Shown here one piece after another: positions 7,402-16,951 of a stretch of 64,000 nucleotides of DNA. This DNA is from Alteracholeplasma palmae J233. GTDB lineage: Bacteria > Bacillota_I > Bacilli_A > Acholeplasmatales > Acholeplasmataceae. The stretch spans positions 124,001 to 188,000 of the forward strand of contig NC_022538.1 in NCBI RefSeq assembly GCF_000968055.1, in the 5' to 3' direction. The notes beneath the pieces were generated by a model, which saw only the letters and a program-made list of their open reading frames with translations, made no database searches and was not told the origin of the DNA. A program made the position numbers and the translations under genes. Position 1 is the first letter of the stretch, and every line of letters starts with the position of its first letter.

Positions 7402-7731
7402 ATGAAAGAAAAAACCAAAGTTTGTTGCACTGTCACAGGAATTCAAAACTATGGTGTTTTTGTAAGCTGTGGGGAATACCAAGGTCTTATTCATATTTCT
7501 GAAATTTCTGATAAATATGTGGCTAATATTAATAGTTTGTTTGAAATAGGTGAAAGCATCCAAGCATGTATTTTAGAAAGTGATGAAATAAATAAGAAGT
7601 TGACTCTTAGTTATAAAAAAGCACATATTATTAACCCCAAGGTGTTAAACCAAGTAGATATTAAGATTGGATTCAAGTCATTAGAAAATAAATTACCTGA
7701 ATGGATTGAAGATAAAAAGGAGAAAAAATAA
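7402..7731 (+). CDS. S1 domain RNA-binding protein (YugI/CvfD type)
   Basis: This 109-residue protein is essentially one S1 OB-fold. Residues 1-70 contain [20 protein letters not shown] and [10 protein letters not shown], the S1 RNA-binding surface, followed by a charged tail. Stand-alone S1 proteins of this size (YugI/GSP13 in Bacillus, CvfD in Streptococcus) associate with ribosomes or act in post-transcriptional control. Its stop overlaps the pgi start by one base (TAATG), as in Bacillus-type yugI-pgi gene order. A GAAGGTG ribosome binding site precedes the ATG. Confidence 0.9.
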   Translation: MKEKTKVCCTVTGIQNYGVFVSCGEYQGLIHISEISDKYVANINSLFEIGESIQACILESDEINKKLTLSYKKAHIINPKVLNQVDIKIGFKSLENKLPEWIEDKKEKK

Positions 7732-9032
7732 TGGGATTAGAGTTAGATTTAACTAATGTAGAAAAGTTCTTAAAAATAGATTATAAAAAATATGATAAAA
7801 AGATAAAAGAAATACATCAAATGATTCATAATAAAACAGGATTAGGTAATGATTATCTTGGTTGGATAGATCTTCCATATCACTATGATAAAGAAGAACT
7901 TAAAAGAATTGAATCACTAAAAGAAAAGAATAAAGACTTAGAAGTCTTAGTGGTTATTGGTATTGGTGGATCATATCTTGGTTCTAAAGCAGGATTAGAA
8001 TTTGTAAAAAAACCTTTTACTAAAGAAAAAACAGAAATTATTTTTGCAGGTCATCAATTATCAGGAGAATATTTATATCATTTAGTTGAATATTTAAAAG
8101 ATAAGAATTATGCAATCAATGTTATTTCAAAATCAGGAACAACCACAGAACCAGCAGTAGCATTTAGAATTCTTAAAAAAGAAATTGAAGAAAAATATGG
8201 TAAAGCTGAAGCTAAAAATAGAATTTTTGTGACAACAGATAAGAAACGTGGAGCTTTATTTACTCAGGCAACTAATGAAGGATATGAAAAATTTATTATT
8301 CCAGATTCAGTAGGTGGAAGATATAGCGTTTTAACAGCTGTTGGATTATTACCATTTGTTTTTGCAGGATTAGATGTTAAGTCTATGTTAGAAGGCGCTC
8401 AAAAAGCGTTTGATGATGCGAATAGTGATGATATTAAAAACAATCTAGCTTATCAATATGCTTTAACAAGATACTTACTTAATCAAGAAAATAATAAGAA
8501 AATTGAAATGCTAATTAATTATGAACCTAAATTAAATTTCTTTTCTGAATGGTGGAAACAATTATTCGGAGAATCAGAAGGAAAAGAAAATAAAGGATTA
8601 TTTGTAGCATCCGCATCCTTTACAACTGATTTACACTCTCTTGGACAATATATTCAAGAAGGACAAAGAACTTTGTTTGAAACAGTTTTAAAAGTTAAAA
8701 ATAACGATAAAGATTTAAGCATCCCAAAAGACAAAGATGACTTAGATGAATTAAACTATATTTCAAATAAATCACTTTCATATGTTAATAATAAAGCACT
8801 TCTTGGCACGATGATTGCCCATGTTTCAGGAAATGTACCCAATATATTATTAACAATAGATAAACTAGATACGTATCATTTTGGATACTTAGTTTACTTT
8901 TTTGAAATAGCTTGCGCAATGTCTGCTTACTTACTAGAAATAAATCCTTTTAATCAACCTGGGGTTGAAGCATATAAAAAAAATATGTTCGCTCTTCTAG
9001 GTAAAAAAGGATATGAAAACATATTAAAATAA
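7731..9032 (+). CDS. pgi: Glucose-6-phosphate isomerase
   Basis: It interconverts glucose-6-phosphate and fructose-6-phosphate in glycolysis. The 433-residue length fits the short bacterial form. Visible signatures are [15 protein letters not shown] near residue 75, [10 protein letters not shown] for phosphate binding near residue 136, and [16 protein letters not shown] near residue 194. The C-terminal [10 protein letters not shown] holds the catalytic lysine. An AAAAGGAG ribosome binding site lies within the end of the preceding gene. The tsaE gene follows after 14 bp, suggesting one operon through tsaD. Confidence 0.97.
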   Translation: MGLELDLTNVEKFLKIDYKKYDKKIKEIHQMIHNKTGLGNDYLGWIDLPYHYDKEELKRIESLKEKNKDLEVLVVIGIGGSYLGSKAGLEFVKKPFTKEKTEIIFAGHQLSGEYLYHLVEYLKDKNYAINVISKSGTTTEPAVAFRILKKEIEEKYGKAEAKNRIFVTTDKKRGALFTQATNEGYEKFIIPDSVGGRYSVLTAVGLLPFVFAGLDVKSMLEGAQKAFDDANSDDIKNNLAYQYALTRYLLNQENNKKIEMLINYEPKLNFFSEWWKQLFGESEGKENKGLFVASASFTTDLHSLGQYIQEGQRTLFETVLKVKNNDKDLSIPKDKDDLDELNYISNKSLSYVNNKALLGTMIAHVSGNVPNILLTIDKLDTYHFGYLVYFFEIACAMSAYLLEINPFNQPGVEAYKKNMFALLGKKGYENILK

Positions 9033-9046
9033 AGAAGGAATAAAAA

Positions 9047-9493
9047 ATGATTAAAATCACTCATGATTTTAACGAAACCATTGAATTTGGAAAATGGCTA
9101 GGAGAAATTCTAAAAAATAGAAAAACAGTTGTTTTATTAGAAGGCGATTTAGGGGCTGGAAAAACTACGTTTACTAAAGGCCTTGCAAAAGCACTAGGTA
9201 TTACTAGAAATATTAGTAGTCCAACTTTTACCATTATGAAAAGTTATGAGTTCAATCATGATAAAATCATGCACCATCTAGACTTATATAGACTAACTGA
9301 AAATACTGAAGATTACGATTTATTAGAATACATTGAAGAAGGTGACTTGGTTGTGATTGAATGGCCTAAACAAGCACCACAATTACTTCCAAAAAACTAT
9401 ATAGAAATATTTATTAAATATATTGATGATAATACAAGAGAATTTGAAATCAACTTATTTGGCGACACAACAGATTTGGAGATGCTAAAATGA
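9047..9493 (+). CDS. tsaE: tRNA t6A biosynthesis ATPase TsaE
   Basis: The 148-residue P-loop protein carries EGDLGAGKTTFTKGLA (Walker A), the ISSPTFTIM segment, a HLDLYRL motif and VIEWP near residue 103, all typical of TsaE (YdiB). TsaE works with TsaB and TsaD to transfer threonylcarbamoyl to A37 of ANN-decoding tRNAs. Its stop overlaps tsaB by 4 bp, and tsaE-tsaB-rimI-tsaD is the classic Firmicute order. Confidence 0.96.
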   Translation: MIKITHDFNETIEFGKWLGEILKNRKTVVLLEGDLGAGKTTFTKGLAKALGITRNISSPTFTIMKSYEFNHDKIMHHLDLYRLTENTEDYDLLEYIEEGDLVVIEWPKQAPQLLPKNYIEIFIKYIDDNTREFEINLFGDTTDLEMLK

Positions 9494-10080
9494 AAAAACA
9501 ATTAATCTTTGATGTGGCAACAGACACCCAAATAGTCATATACGCAGTCGATTCTAAAATAATTACCAAAGAAATAAGAGTAGGTAAAAAAGATCATGCT
9601 GCATATATGATTCCTTTAATTGATAAAGTTTTAAAAGAAAACAATTTAACAATTAAACAGATAGACCAAATCATTGTTGGAAGTGGTCCTGGCTCATATA
9701 CAGGAATTAGGGTTGCTGTAATGACTGCTAAAATGCTTTCCTACACGAATCAAATAGATTTATATGAAATAAGCAGCTTAAACCTTTTAACAAGTGGATA
9801 TGAAGGTATTAAAACACCGATGATTGATGCTAGAAATAACAATTATTTTAGTGCTAGTTATGATGATGAAAAAGTCATTTTAAAAGAAGCATTGTATGCT
9901 ATAGATGATTTAAGCAAATATCAAAATCATATTGTTATTAATAGTGATACAATTAAAGTTAATTTAGAAAACGCACAAAAGTTTTATCAGAAAGTATTAG
10001 ATGTCCATGCATTTACTCCAAAGTATCTAAGAGTAACGGAGGCAGAAAGAAATCATGATACAACCACTAACAATAAATGA
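9490..10080 (+). CDS. tsaB: tRNA t6A biosynthesis protein TsaB
   Basis: The 196-residue product is an ASKHA-fold paralogue of TsaD. It has an N-terminal FDVATDTQ strand, a GSGPGSYTGIRVAV motif near residue 59 and a PMIDARNNNYF segment near residue 110. It scaffolds TsaD and TsaE in the t6A complex. At 196 residues it is a little shorter than the roughly 230 usual in Bacillus. Its end overlaps the rimI start by 26 bp, an unusually long overlap but with a good ribosome binding site (GGAGG, 10038-10042) for rimI inside tsaB. Confidence 0.93.
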   Translation: MKKQLIFDVATDTQIVIYAVDSKIITKEIRVGKKDHAAYMIPLIDKVLKENNLTIKQIDQIIVGSGPGSYTGIRVAVMTAKMLSYTNQIDLYEISSLNLLTSGYEGIKTPMIDARNNNYFSASYDDEKVILKEALYAIDDLSKYQNHIVINSDTIKVNLENAQKFYQKVLDVHAFTPKYLRVTEAERNHDTTTNNK

Positions 10081-10492
10081 TTTAGATAAAATAGTTATTT
10101 TAGAAAACAATCAACTTAAAAGTAGTTTAGGTTATGATTTTCTCAAACAAGAGTTAGAAGAAAACCCCTATGCATATCATTTAGTCATAAAAGATAAAGA
10201 TGAAGTTATCGGCTATTTAAGTTCAAGAATTTTTGAAGATACCTCAGAACTATTAAATATTGTAGTAGATAAAAAATATCAAAATCAAAAGTATGGTTCT
10301 AAATTATTAGAACACTTAATCAATGAATTAAAAAAAAGAAAAATAAAGACCCTTATCTTAGAAGTTAGACCAAGTAATATAGGCGCACAACGCTTATATC
10401 ATAAATATAACTTCAAGCATATCTTAAGTAGAAAAAACTACTATAAAGATGAAGACGCCTATGTTTTCTTATGGGAGAATGAAAGTTTATGA
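10055..10492 (+). CDS. rimI: Ribosomal protein-alanine N-acetyltransferase RimI
   Basis: This 145-residue GNAT acetyltransferase contains the acetyl-CoA loop region ([19 protein letters not shown]), the [19 protein letters not shown] motif and a C-terminal [10 protein letters not shown]. These are the RimI hallmarks. RimI acetylates the N-terminal alanine of ribosomal protein S18 in E. coli; substrates here are unproven. It is encoded between tsaB and tsaD, overlapping tsaB by 26 bp and tsaD by 4 bp. Confidence 0.93.
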   Translation: MIQPLTINDLDKIVILENNQLKSSLGYDFLKQELEENPYAYHLVIKDKDEVIGYLSSRIFEDTSELLNIVVDKKYQNQKYGSKLLEHLINELKKRKIKTLILEVRPSNIGAQRLYHKYNFKHILSRKNYYKDEDAYVFLWENESL

Positions 10493-11490
10493 TAATATTA
10501 TCAGTAGAATCCAGTTGTGATGAAACAAGCGTTGCCATCACAAAAGATGGAAAAGAAGTTTTATCCAATATAGTTTTATCACAAATAGATATACACAAAG
10601 TATTTGGTGGAGTAGTGCCCGAAGTAGCCTCAAGACAACACGTTGAACATATGACACAAGTGTTTTCAGAAGCTATCTTGAAAGCTAATATTACCATAGA
10701 AGAAATTGACTTTGTTGCGGTTACACAAGGTCCAGGATTAATAGGAGCTTTACTTGTAGGAATTAATGCCGCTGTAGCCTTTGCATATAGTCATGATAAA
10801 CCTATTATGGGAGTAAACCATTTATTTGGGCATATCTATGCTTCACAAATTGAAAATGAAATGAAATTTCCAGCAGTAGCCTTACTTGTTTCAGGAGGAC
10901 ATACTGAACTTTTATATATTAAAGATCATTATCAAATAGAACAATTAGGCTCTACCTTAGATGATGCGGTAGGAGAAGCTTATGATAAGGTTGCTCGTAG
11001 TTTGGGGCTTCCATACCCTGGTGGACCAGTTGTTGATAAACTTGCTCATACAGGAAAAGATACTTATAAGCTACCAAGACCTTATTTAAACAAAGAAGAA
11101 TTTAATTTTAGTTTCTCAGGACTTAAAAGCGCAGTCATTAATTTAGTTCATAATGCAGAACAAAGAAATGAAAAAATTGATGTTGCTAATATGTGTGCCT
11201 CATTTCAAGAAAGTGTCACAGATGTTTTAGTAGATAAAACAAAAAGATGCGCAGCTAAATATAACGTTAAACAAATTATTGTTGCTGGTGGGGTTGCTGC
11301 TAATAAAGGATTAAGAGAAAAGTTAGCAGAACAAATAAAAGATATTGAAATTATTATTCCAAGTATTAAATATTGTACAGATCAAGCCGCAATGATTGGT
11401 ATTGCAGCATACTATCAAAATAAAATAGAACCAGCTAAAAAAGATTACTTTATCAAAGGTGATTCTACTTTAGACATTAATCAATCATAA
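10489..11490 (+). CDS. tsaD: tRNA N6-threonylcarbamoyladenosine synthase TsaD
   Basis: The 333-residue catalytic subunit of the t6A complex starts with [13 protein letters not shown]. The metal-binding histidines are in [10 protein letters not shown] (H111 and H115). [10 protein letters not shown] phosphate loop and an [14 protein letters not shown] motif near residue 263 complete the ASKHA signature. It transfers the threonylcarbamoyl group from threonylcarbamoyl-AMP to tRNA A37. It is the last gene of the tsa cluster; the next gene begins 51 bp downstream behind its own GGGAGG ribosome binding site. Confidence 0.97.
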   Translation: MIILSVESSCDETSVAITKDGKEVLSNIVLSQIDIHKVFGGVVPEVASRQHVEHMTQVFSEAILKANITIEEIDFVAVTQGPGLIGALLVGINAAVAFAYSHDKPIMGVNHLFGHIYASQIENEMKFPAVALLVSGGHTELLYIKDHYQIEQLGSTLDDAVGEAYDKVARSLGLPYPGGPVVDKLAHTGKDTYKLPRPYLNKEEFNFSFSGLKSAVINLVHNAEQRNEKIDVANMCASFQESVTDVLVDKTKRCAAKYNVKQIIVAGGVAANKGLREKLAEQIKDIEIIIPSIKYCTDQAAMIGIAAYYQNKIEPAKKDYFIKGDSTLDINQS

Positions 11491-11541
11491 AAATATAAAA
11501 TATGATAAAATAAAGCATATTTAAAATTTGGGAGGTAGAAA

Positions 11542-13245
11542 ATGTTTTTAATTAAATTTACTTGGAAATTAATCAAATGGATCATTATTATTGCCTTTAT
11601 TATTGCTTTAATCCCTATTATTTTCTTAGGAATTATGTATAAAAATGAAGAACCAAATATCAATGATTACCAAGATCCTGAAACACTCAATTTTACAGAA
11701 ACACTCTCTGAGTCATTAAATACATTCTTAATCTCAGAAAATAATGACGATCTTACATTTAGTCTCAATCAAAAATCAATCAACCAGACAGTAAAAGATT
11801 TGATTGTTAAACAAGCAGAAAAAGACAACTCATTTAATAAAGACTATATGAATAAAGATGCTTCTAAAGAAGATAGAAAGTATGCGATTAAAAATGACAA
11901 TGGTATCTTTGTAGGAGTTAAAGGATTATGGGTTAACTTTAGCGAAGACGGCATGTCAATTATTACAAGTGCTGATGTCAAATATGGCTTTATTACATAT
12001 AAAACAAGCATTAGAATTAAATTAACATTAGAAGAAACAGAACAAGCCTTTATCATAAAGGTAGATAGTGTGAAAGCAGGTCATTTACCAGTTGTTTGGA
12101 TGTATAATCTAACTAAGTGGGGCATGCTTGAATTTGGTAAAGAAGATCTTGGAGAAACTATCAAAAAAGCACTTCCAATCGGAACATTTGATGCTGATGC
12201 ACGTACACTTACAATTCAAAAAGAAGAATATACTAAATTATTAGATTCAGCTCTTGATACAGATGCAAATCCTATGGCAAAAAACTTAGTTAACTTGATT
12301 CAAGCATTAGACTTATTTAAATTTTCTTTATTAGATAGCAAACTAAACTTTGATGTTAAACTGAAAAAATTAGAACAAACGCTGAATATTGATGATAGTA
12401 AATATACTAAAATTACCACAGAACAACAATTAAAATCAATTATTACTACACAGCTTAACAGTGTGTTATTCTCAGCTCTTGATACGACAGATACTACATT
12501 AAACCTGGATATTAATGAAGTTCAATTAAACCAAATCATGAATTACTATCTTTCTGATAAAGTAATTTTTTCTAAAGAAATTGAAATTGGTGGTAAAACT
12601 TTCATTATTGAAACTAAACCAATTGTTTCATTACTAAGAGAAAACAATACAATTATTAGTATTAGAATATCTATTAAAAATAAAGATGTAGCAAATAGCG
12701 AATTTATTGCTGAATTAGCAATCAACACCTTACCTTCTATCGGAGAAAATGGAAAAGATTTACACTTTAAGATTAATGATATTAAAATTGGAGAAGTAAA
12801 CTTTGAAGTAGGCAATGAAACAAGAACTAAACTGATGACAACAATAGAAACATTACTTTCAGAAAGTGAAGATGTTACTTTCTTAAATGAAACAATCATT
12901 TTAAAAGACTTTACAGAAAAATTTGTTCAAGCAGGAATTAAAGTAAAACAAATAGAAAGTTTAGATGAAAAATTAAGATTTAAGATAGAACCTCAAAATC
13001 CAGAAGTAACAAAAGTTATAGAAGAAGTTAAAAAAGAAATTGCTTCAACATTAGAAACAATCAAAAATACCAAAGATGAATTTAAAGATATTCCATCAGA
13101 ATTAACAGCAGAAACTGTTAGCCAATATGTTAATAGCTTAGAACAAGTAGAACAAGAAAAATTATATGGATTATTAACAGAAGAATTACAAAAGAATCCA
13201 GAAATTAACTTAGATGAAATATTTGCAATTATCAACCAAAATTAA
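11542..13245 (+). CDS. Large membrane-anchored protein of unknown function
   Basis: This 567-residue protein has one N-terminal hydrophobic helix (about residues 10-33) preceded by lysines. A long, mostly beta-type region follows, then a charged helical tail (about 480-567) rich in Glu and Lys. There is no lipobox cysteine, so it is probably a signal-anchored protein with its bulk outside the cell. Two stretches (about 70-240 and 300-450) look like repeated folded domains with LNINEVQLNQIM-type segments, but I recognise no family. A GGGAGG ribosome binding site precedes the ATG, and a terminator begins inside the stop codon. It is probably Acholeplasma-specific or narrow in distribution. Confidence 0.7.
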   Translation: MFLIKFTWKLIKWIIIIAFIIALIPIIFLGIMYKNEEPNINDYQDPETLNFTETLSESLNTFLISENNDDLTFSLNQKSINQTVKDLIVKQAEKDNSFNKDYMNKDASKEDRKYAIKNDNGIFVGVKGLWVNFSEDGMSIITSADVKYGFITYKTSIRIKLTLEETEQAFIIKVDSVKAGHLPVVWMYNLTKWGMLEFGKEDLGETIKKALPIGTFDADARTLTIQKEEYTKLLDSALDTDANPMAKNLVNLIQALDLFKFSLLDSKLNFDVKLKKLEQTLNIDDSKYTKITTEQQLKSIITTQLNSVLFSALDTTDTTLNLDINEVQLNQIMNYYLSDKVIFSKEIEIGGKTFIIETKPIVSLLRENNTIISIRISIKNKDVANSEFIAELAINTLPSIGENGKDLHFKINDIKIGEVNFEVGNETRTKLMTTIETLLSESEDVTFLNETIILKDFTEKFVQAGIKVKQIESLDEKLRFKIEPQNPEVTKVIEEVKKEIASTLETIKNTKDEFKDIPSELTAETVSQYVNSLEQVEQEKLYGLLTEELQKNPEINLDEIFAIINQN

Positions 13246-13265
13246 GGGCCTTTAGCCCTTTTTTG
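13244..13265 (+). terminator. Rho-independent terminator
   Basis: The stem AAGGGC/GCCCTT (13244-13249 and 13255-13260) includes the last bases of the preceding stop codon and is followed by T5-6. The remaining 145 bp to 13410 hold only an A-rich stretch and a TATGAT box at 13371-13376. Confidence 0.88.
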
Positions 13266-13410
13266 TTAAATAAGTTAATTGTATAAACAATATAAAAAGC
13301 CAAAAAAATAAAGATTAAAAACATAGGGTTAAAAATATAAGACTCACTACACAAAAATCTTAAAATATGGTATGATAAATAGACGGTTAAATGGAAATGG
13401 GTGATTAAGA

Positions 13411-15207
13411 ATGGTCATAGTTTTTATAATAGATAACTACAAAAGCCTAACCAACGGAACTACAATGACAGCACATCGCTTTGCCCTAAAATTAAGAGAG
13501 CAAGGTCATGAAGTTCGAATAGTAACAAACGATATGATAGGGCAAGATATATATACACTAAAAACTAATTATATTCCTATCGTAAGTAGAGTTGCGGCTA
13601 AACAAAATATATCATTTGCGAAAGCAGATAAAAAGATAATTAAACAGGCATTAGAAGGTGCTGATGTTGTTCATGCCTTAATGCCTTTTAAAGCATCCAG
13701 AGTAGCGATTAAAATAGCTAAAAAAATGGGAATACCTACAACAAGTGCATTCCACGTTCAGCCAGAAAATATAGTGTATGGTGCTGGATTGAAGAAGTTT
13801 AGCAGTTTTTTCTCTAAAATAATTTATAAAAAATTTAAAAGGTTTTTTAAAAAAACACAACATGTTCACTGCCCTTCTAATTTTATTGCACAGGAGCTAA
13901 AGAAGAATAAATATCCTAATCAGTTTCATGTTATTTCAAATGGTATTGATGATAGTTTTATTTATAAAGAGAAAAGTATTGTAAGTGATAAATATGAACT
14001 TTTAATGATTGGGAGATTCGCACCTGAAAAAAGACAGGACATTATCTTAAAAGCGATTAGTCTTAGCAAGTATAAAGATAGAATTCATCTAACTTTAGCA
14101 GGTTCTGGACCGACTAAAAATAAATTAGAAAAATTAGCTAAGAAACTAAATATTGATGTAACATTTGGATTTTATTCGAAAGAAGATTTAATTAAGACAA
14201 TCCAAAACCAAGATTTATATATTCATGCGGCTGATGTTGAAATAGAAGCTATCTCATGTATAGAGGCAATCGCTTGTGGTAAAGTTCCAGTGATTGCTGA
14301 TTCAAAAAAATCCGCAACCCCACAATTTGCACTAGATGAAAGAAGTCTGTTTAAGCAGCGTAATCCAAAAGATTTAAAAGATAAAATAGAATACTGGTTA
14401 GAAAACGAAGAAGAGCGTAAAAACATGGAAGTGTTATATGCGTTATCTAGTAAAAAATATACCTTGACAGAATCTGTTACTAAATTTGAATCTATGTTAG
14501 AAAGTGCTATTTTTGATCATAAAAGTAATAAACTAGCTAAAACTAAATTAGGTAAAAGAATTAAAAAAACAGTTACTAAAGGCAAAGTATTTAAACTTTG
14601 TATACTTATATTTTATTACACAGTCTTTCCAATTTTGATGCTTTATAATAAATTTTGTTTAAAAACAAAAATTAAAAATAAGCGTAACCTTAAGAAAGTA
14701 AAAGGTGGTGCGGTCCTCATCTCTAATCACGTACATACATTAGATTCTGTAATGTCAGGATTAGTAGCTTTCCCTAGAAAAGTTTTATTTACTGGGATGA
14801 AGTACAATTTAACAAGACCAATCATAGGACCTATCGTAAGACTATTTGGAACAGTACCCACCCCACAAAGTATTTTAGAAAATAGAATTTTCTTTAATGA
14901 AATCTCTAAAAAGGCTAGACAAGGCAAATATGTACATTTCTTTCCTGAAGGAGAACTCGTTAAAAAAGATGAAAAGTTAAGAGAATTTAAAAGAGGAGCA
15001 TTTAAGGTTGCTGTAGATTCATCAGTGCCAATTATTCCTATTAGAATTAATTTCCAAGATAAAAAAGCCTTATTTGGAAATAAAATAAAAAAACAAATTA
15101 CCTTGAATGTAGGTAAACCAATGTTTCCAGATTATAGTTTAAATGCTAAGGAAGCCTTAGAAAAGCTTAAATTAGAATCTGAAGAAGCAATGAATGATTT
15201 AATTTAA
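13411..15207 (+). CDS. Fusion: GT4 glycosyltransferase + PlsC-type acyltransferase
   Basis: Residues about 1-385 form a GT4 glycosyltransferase. It has an N-terminal FIIDNYKSLTNG and LREQGHEVRIVT Rossmann segment, HCPSNFIAQELKK, VISNGID, MIGRFAPEKRQD and the donor-binding IEAISCIEAIACGKVPV. This resembles 1,2-diacylglycerol glucosyltransferases. Residues about 385-425 are basic and hydrophobic. Residues about 425-598 form a 1-acylglycerol-3-phosphate acyltransferase domain, with the catalytic NHVHTLD (N439, H440, D445), FFPEGEL (from residue 510) and VPIIPIRI. No frameshift separates the parts. The protein would join glycolipid and phospholipid synthesis at the membrane. Substrates are not provable from sequence. 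Confidence 0.88.
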   Translation: MVIVFIIDNYKSLTNGTTMTAHRFALKLREQGHEVRIVTNDMIGQDIYTLKTNYIPIVSRVAAKQNISFAKADKKIIKQALEGADVVHALMPFKASRVAIKIAKKMGIPTTSAFHVQPENIVYGAGLKKFSSFFSKIIYKKFKRFFKKTQHVHCPSNFIAQELKKNKYPNQFHVISNGIDDSFIYKEKSIVSDKYELLMIGRFAPEKRQDIILKAISLSKYKDRIHLTLAGSGPTKNKLEKLAKKLNIDVTFGFYSKEDLIKTIQNQDLYIHAADVEIEAISCIEAIACGKVPVIADSKKSATPQFALDERSLFKQRNPKDLKDKIEYWLENEEERKNMEVLYALSSKKYTLTESVTKFESMLESAIFDHKSNKLAKTKLGKRIKKTVTKGKVFKLCILIFYYTVFPILMLYNKFCLKTKIKNKRNLKKVKGGAVLISNHVHTLDSVMSGLVAFPRKVLFTGMKYNLTRPIIGPIVRLFGTVPTPQSILENRIFFNEISKKARQGKYVHFFPEGELVKKDEKLREFKRGAFKVAVDSSVPIIPIRINFQDKKALFGNKIKKQITLNVGKPMFPDYSLNAKEALEKLKLESEEAMNDLI

Positions 15208-15222
15208 AAGTAGGTGCTAGAA

Positions 15223-16851
15223 ATGGAAAATCAATCAAATTTTATTAAGACAATTATGGAAGACGATATTAATAGTAAAAAACATGATGGTATTATCACA
15301 AGATTCCCACCAGAACCAAATGGTTTTTTACATATAGGTCATGCTCGTGCAATCATTACCAATTTTGAGTTAGCTAAGGTATTTAACGGAAAAACAAATC
15401 TTCGCTATGATGACACAAACCCAAGTAAAGAAGATGATGTTTATGTTAAATCAATTTTAGAAGATGTAAGATGGTTAGGTTATGAACCTAATAATATATA
15501 TTTTGCTTCTTCATATTTTCAAGAAATGTTTGATAGAGCAATTCTTTTAATTAAAAAAGGATTAGCATTTGTTGATGACTTAACAGCTGAACAAATGGCA
15601 GAATATCGTGGGAACTTACTAGAACCAGGAAAAGAATCACCTTATAGAAATAGAAGTGTTGAAGAAAACTTAGAATTATTTATGAATATGGCAAATGGTA
15701 AATATAAAGAAGGAGAAAAAGTTCTTAGAGCTAAAATTGATATGAAAAGCCCTAACATGAACTTAAGGGATCCTGCAATTTATCGTATTTCATATGCACA
15801 TCACCATAATACAAAAGACAAATGGTGTGTTTATCCTATGTATGATTATGCTCATCCAATAGAAGATGCTATAGAAGGTATTACACATTCATTATGTTCG
15901 TTAGAGTTTGAAGATCATAGACCTTTATACGATTGGGTAGTAAAAGAGACTGAAATGCCAAAGATACCAAGACAAATAGAATTTGGTAGATTAGGGATTG
16001 AAAATACAGTGATGAGTAAACGATACTTAAAATTCTTAGTTGACCAAAGATTAGTGACAGGATGGGATGATCCTAGAATGCCTACATTATCTGGTGTAAG
16101 AAGAAGAGGGTATACACCAAATGCTTTAAGAAACTTTATTTTATCAACAGGATTATCAAAAGTAAACTCAACAGTTAGTAAAGATATGTTAGAAGCTGCT
16201 ATTAGAGATGATTTACAAAATAACGCTAAACGTGCAATGGCTATTATTGATCCTTTAAAAGTAACGATTACTAATTATCCTGAAGGACAAATAGAATATT
16301 TAACAGTTCCTTATCATAGTGAAAAACCAGAATTAGGCGAAAGAGAAATTGCATTTGGTAGAACAATCTATATTGAAAAAGAAGACTTCTTAGAAGAAAA
16401 ACCTAATAAGAAATTTAAAAGATTATCATTAAATGATGAAGTTAGATTATTTCATGCATACTTTATTAAAGCTTATGATGTTGTTAAGGACCAAGAAGGT
16501 AACATTATAGAAGTGCTTGCAACATATGATAAAGAAACAAAAAGTGGTAGTGGATTTGATGCAAGAAAACCTAATGGAACGATTCACTTTGTAGAACAAA
16601 CAACAGCACTAGAAGCCACATTCAATTTCTTTGATGAGATGTTAGATAATGATGAAACAAAGAAATTAGAAGACAGATTCAACAGTGATTCATGGCACAT
16701 AGTAAATGGCTTTGTAGAGTCAAGCTTAAAAGATGTTTTAGACTTAGAAAAATTCCAATTTTTAAGAAAAGGATACTTTAGTGTGGATCAAAAAGAAGGT
16801 AAAAAACTTAATTTTAATGAAGTAGTTCCACTTAAAAGTTCATATAAATAA
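15223..16851 (+). CDS. glnS: Glutaminyl-tRNA synthetase
   Basis: The 542-residue class I synthetase charges tRNA-Gln. It shows [14 protein letters not shown] (HIGH at 37-40), a [10 protein letters not shown] motif, [19 protein letters not shown] (KMSKS-like loop near 263-267) and a C-terminal anticodon-binding barrel. RFPPEPNG together with NP-containing YDDTNP is the GlnRS rather than GluRS pattern. An upstream GTG (15214) is in frame, but the AGGTG ribosome binding site fits the ATG at 15223. Many Firmicutes instead make Gln-tRNA by the GatCAB amidotransferase, so a dedicated GlnRS is notable. It starts 15 bp after the preceding gene and ends at a hairpin. Confidence 0.95.
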   Translation: MENQSNFIKTIMEDDINSKKHDGIITRFPPEPNGFLHIGHARAIITNFELAKVFNGKTNLRYDDTNPSKEDDVYVKSILEDVRWLGYEPNNIYFASSYFQEMFDRAILLIKKGLAFVDDLTAEQMAEYRGNLLEPGKESPYRNRSVEENLELFMNMANGKYKEGEKVLRAKIDMKSPNMNLRDPAIYRISYAHHHNTKDKWCVYPMYDYAHPIEDAIEGITHSLCSLEFEDHRPLYDWVVKETEMPKIPRQIEFGRLGIENTVMSKRYLKFLVDQRLVTGWDDPRMPTLSGVRRRGYTPNALRNFILSTGLSKVNSTVSKDMLEAAIRDDLQNNAKRAMAIIDPLKVTITNYPEGQIEYLTVPYHSEKPELGEREIAFGRTIYIEKEDFLEEKPNKKFKRLSLNDEVRLFHAYFIKAYDVVKDQEGNIIEVLATYDKETKSGSGFDARKPNGTIHFVEQTTALEATFNFFDEMLDNDETKKLEDRFNSDSWHIVNGFVESSLKDVLDLEKFQFLRKGYFSVDQKEGKKLNFNEVVPLKSSYK

Positions 16852-16895
16852 TGAAAGGTGATAATTTCTTTTAAAAGAGATTATCATTTTCATTC
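16849..16895 (+). terminator. Hairpin terminator after glnS
   Basis: AATGAAAGGTGATAAT pairs with ATTATCATTTTCATT across a short U/A-rich loop (about 16850-16895). The stem is long but the trailing T-tract is weak. Confidence 0.6.
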
Positions 16896-16951
16896 TGTAA
16901 TAACTAAAATAATTGATTAAAAATCTATCTAAAAGAAAGTAGGGCTTACAT

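Noticed and set aside
12546-12899. Minus-strand open frame of 117 codons opposite the 567-residue protein
   Set aside because: It lies in the antisense of a continuous coding frame with Ser/Leu/Ile-rich composition typical of antisense of A-rich genes; no start signal.
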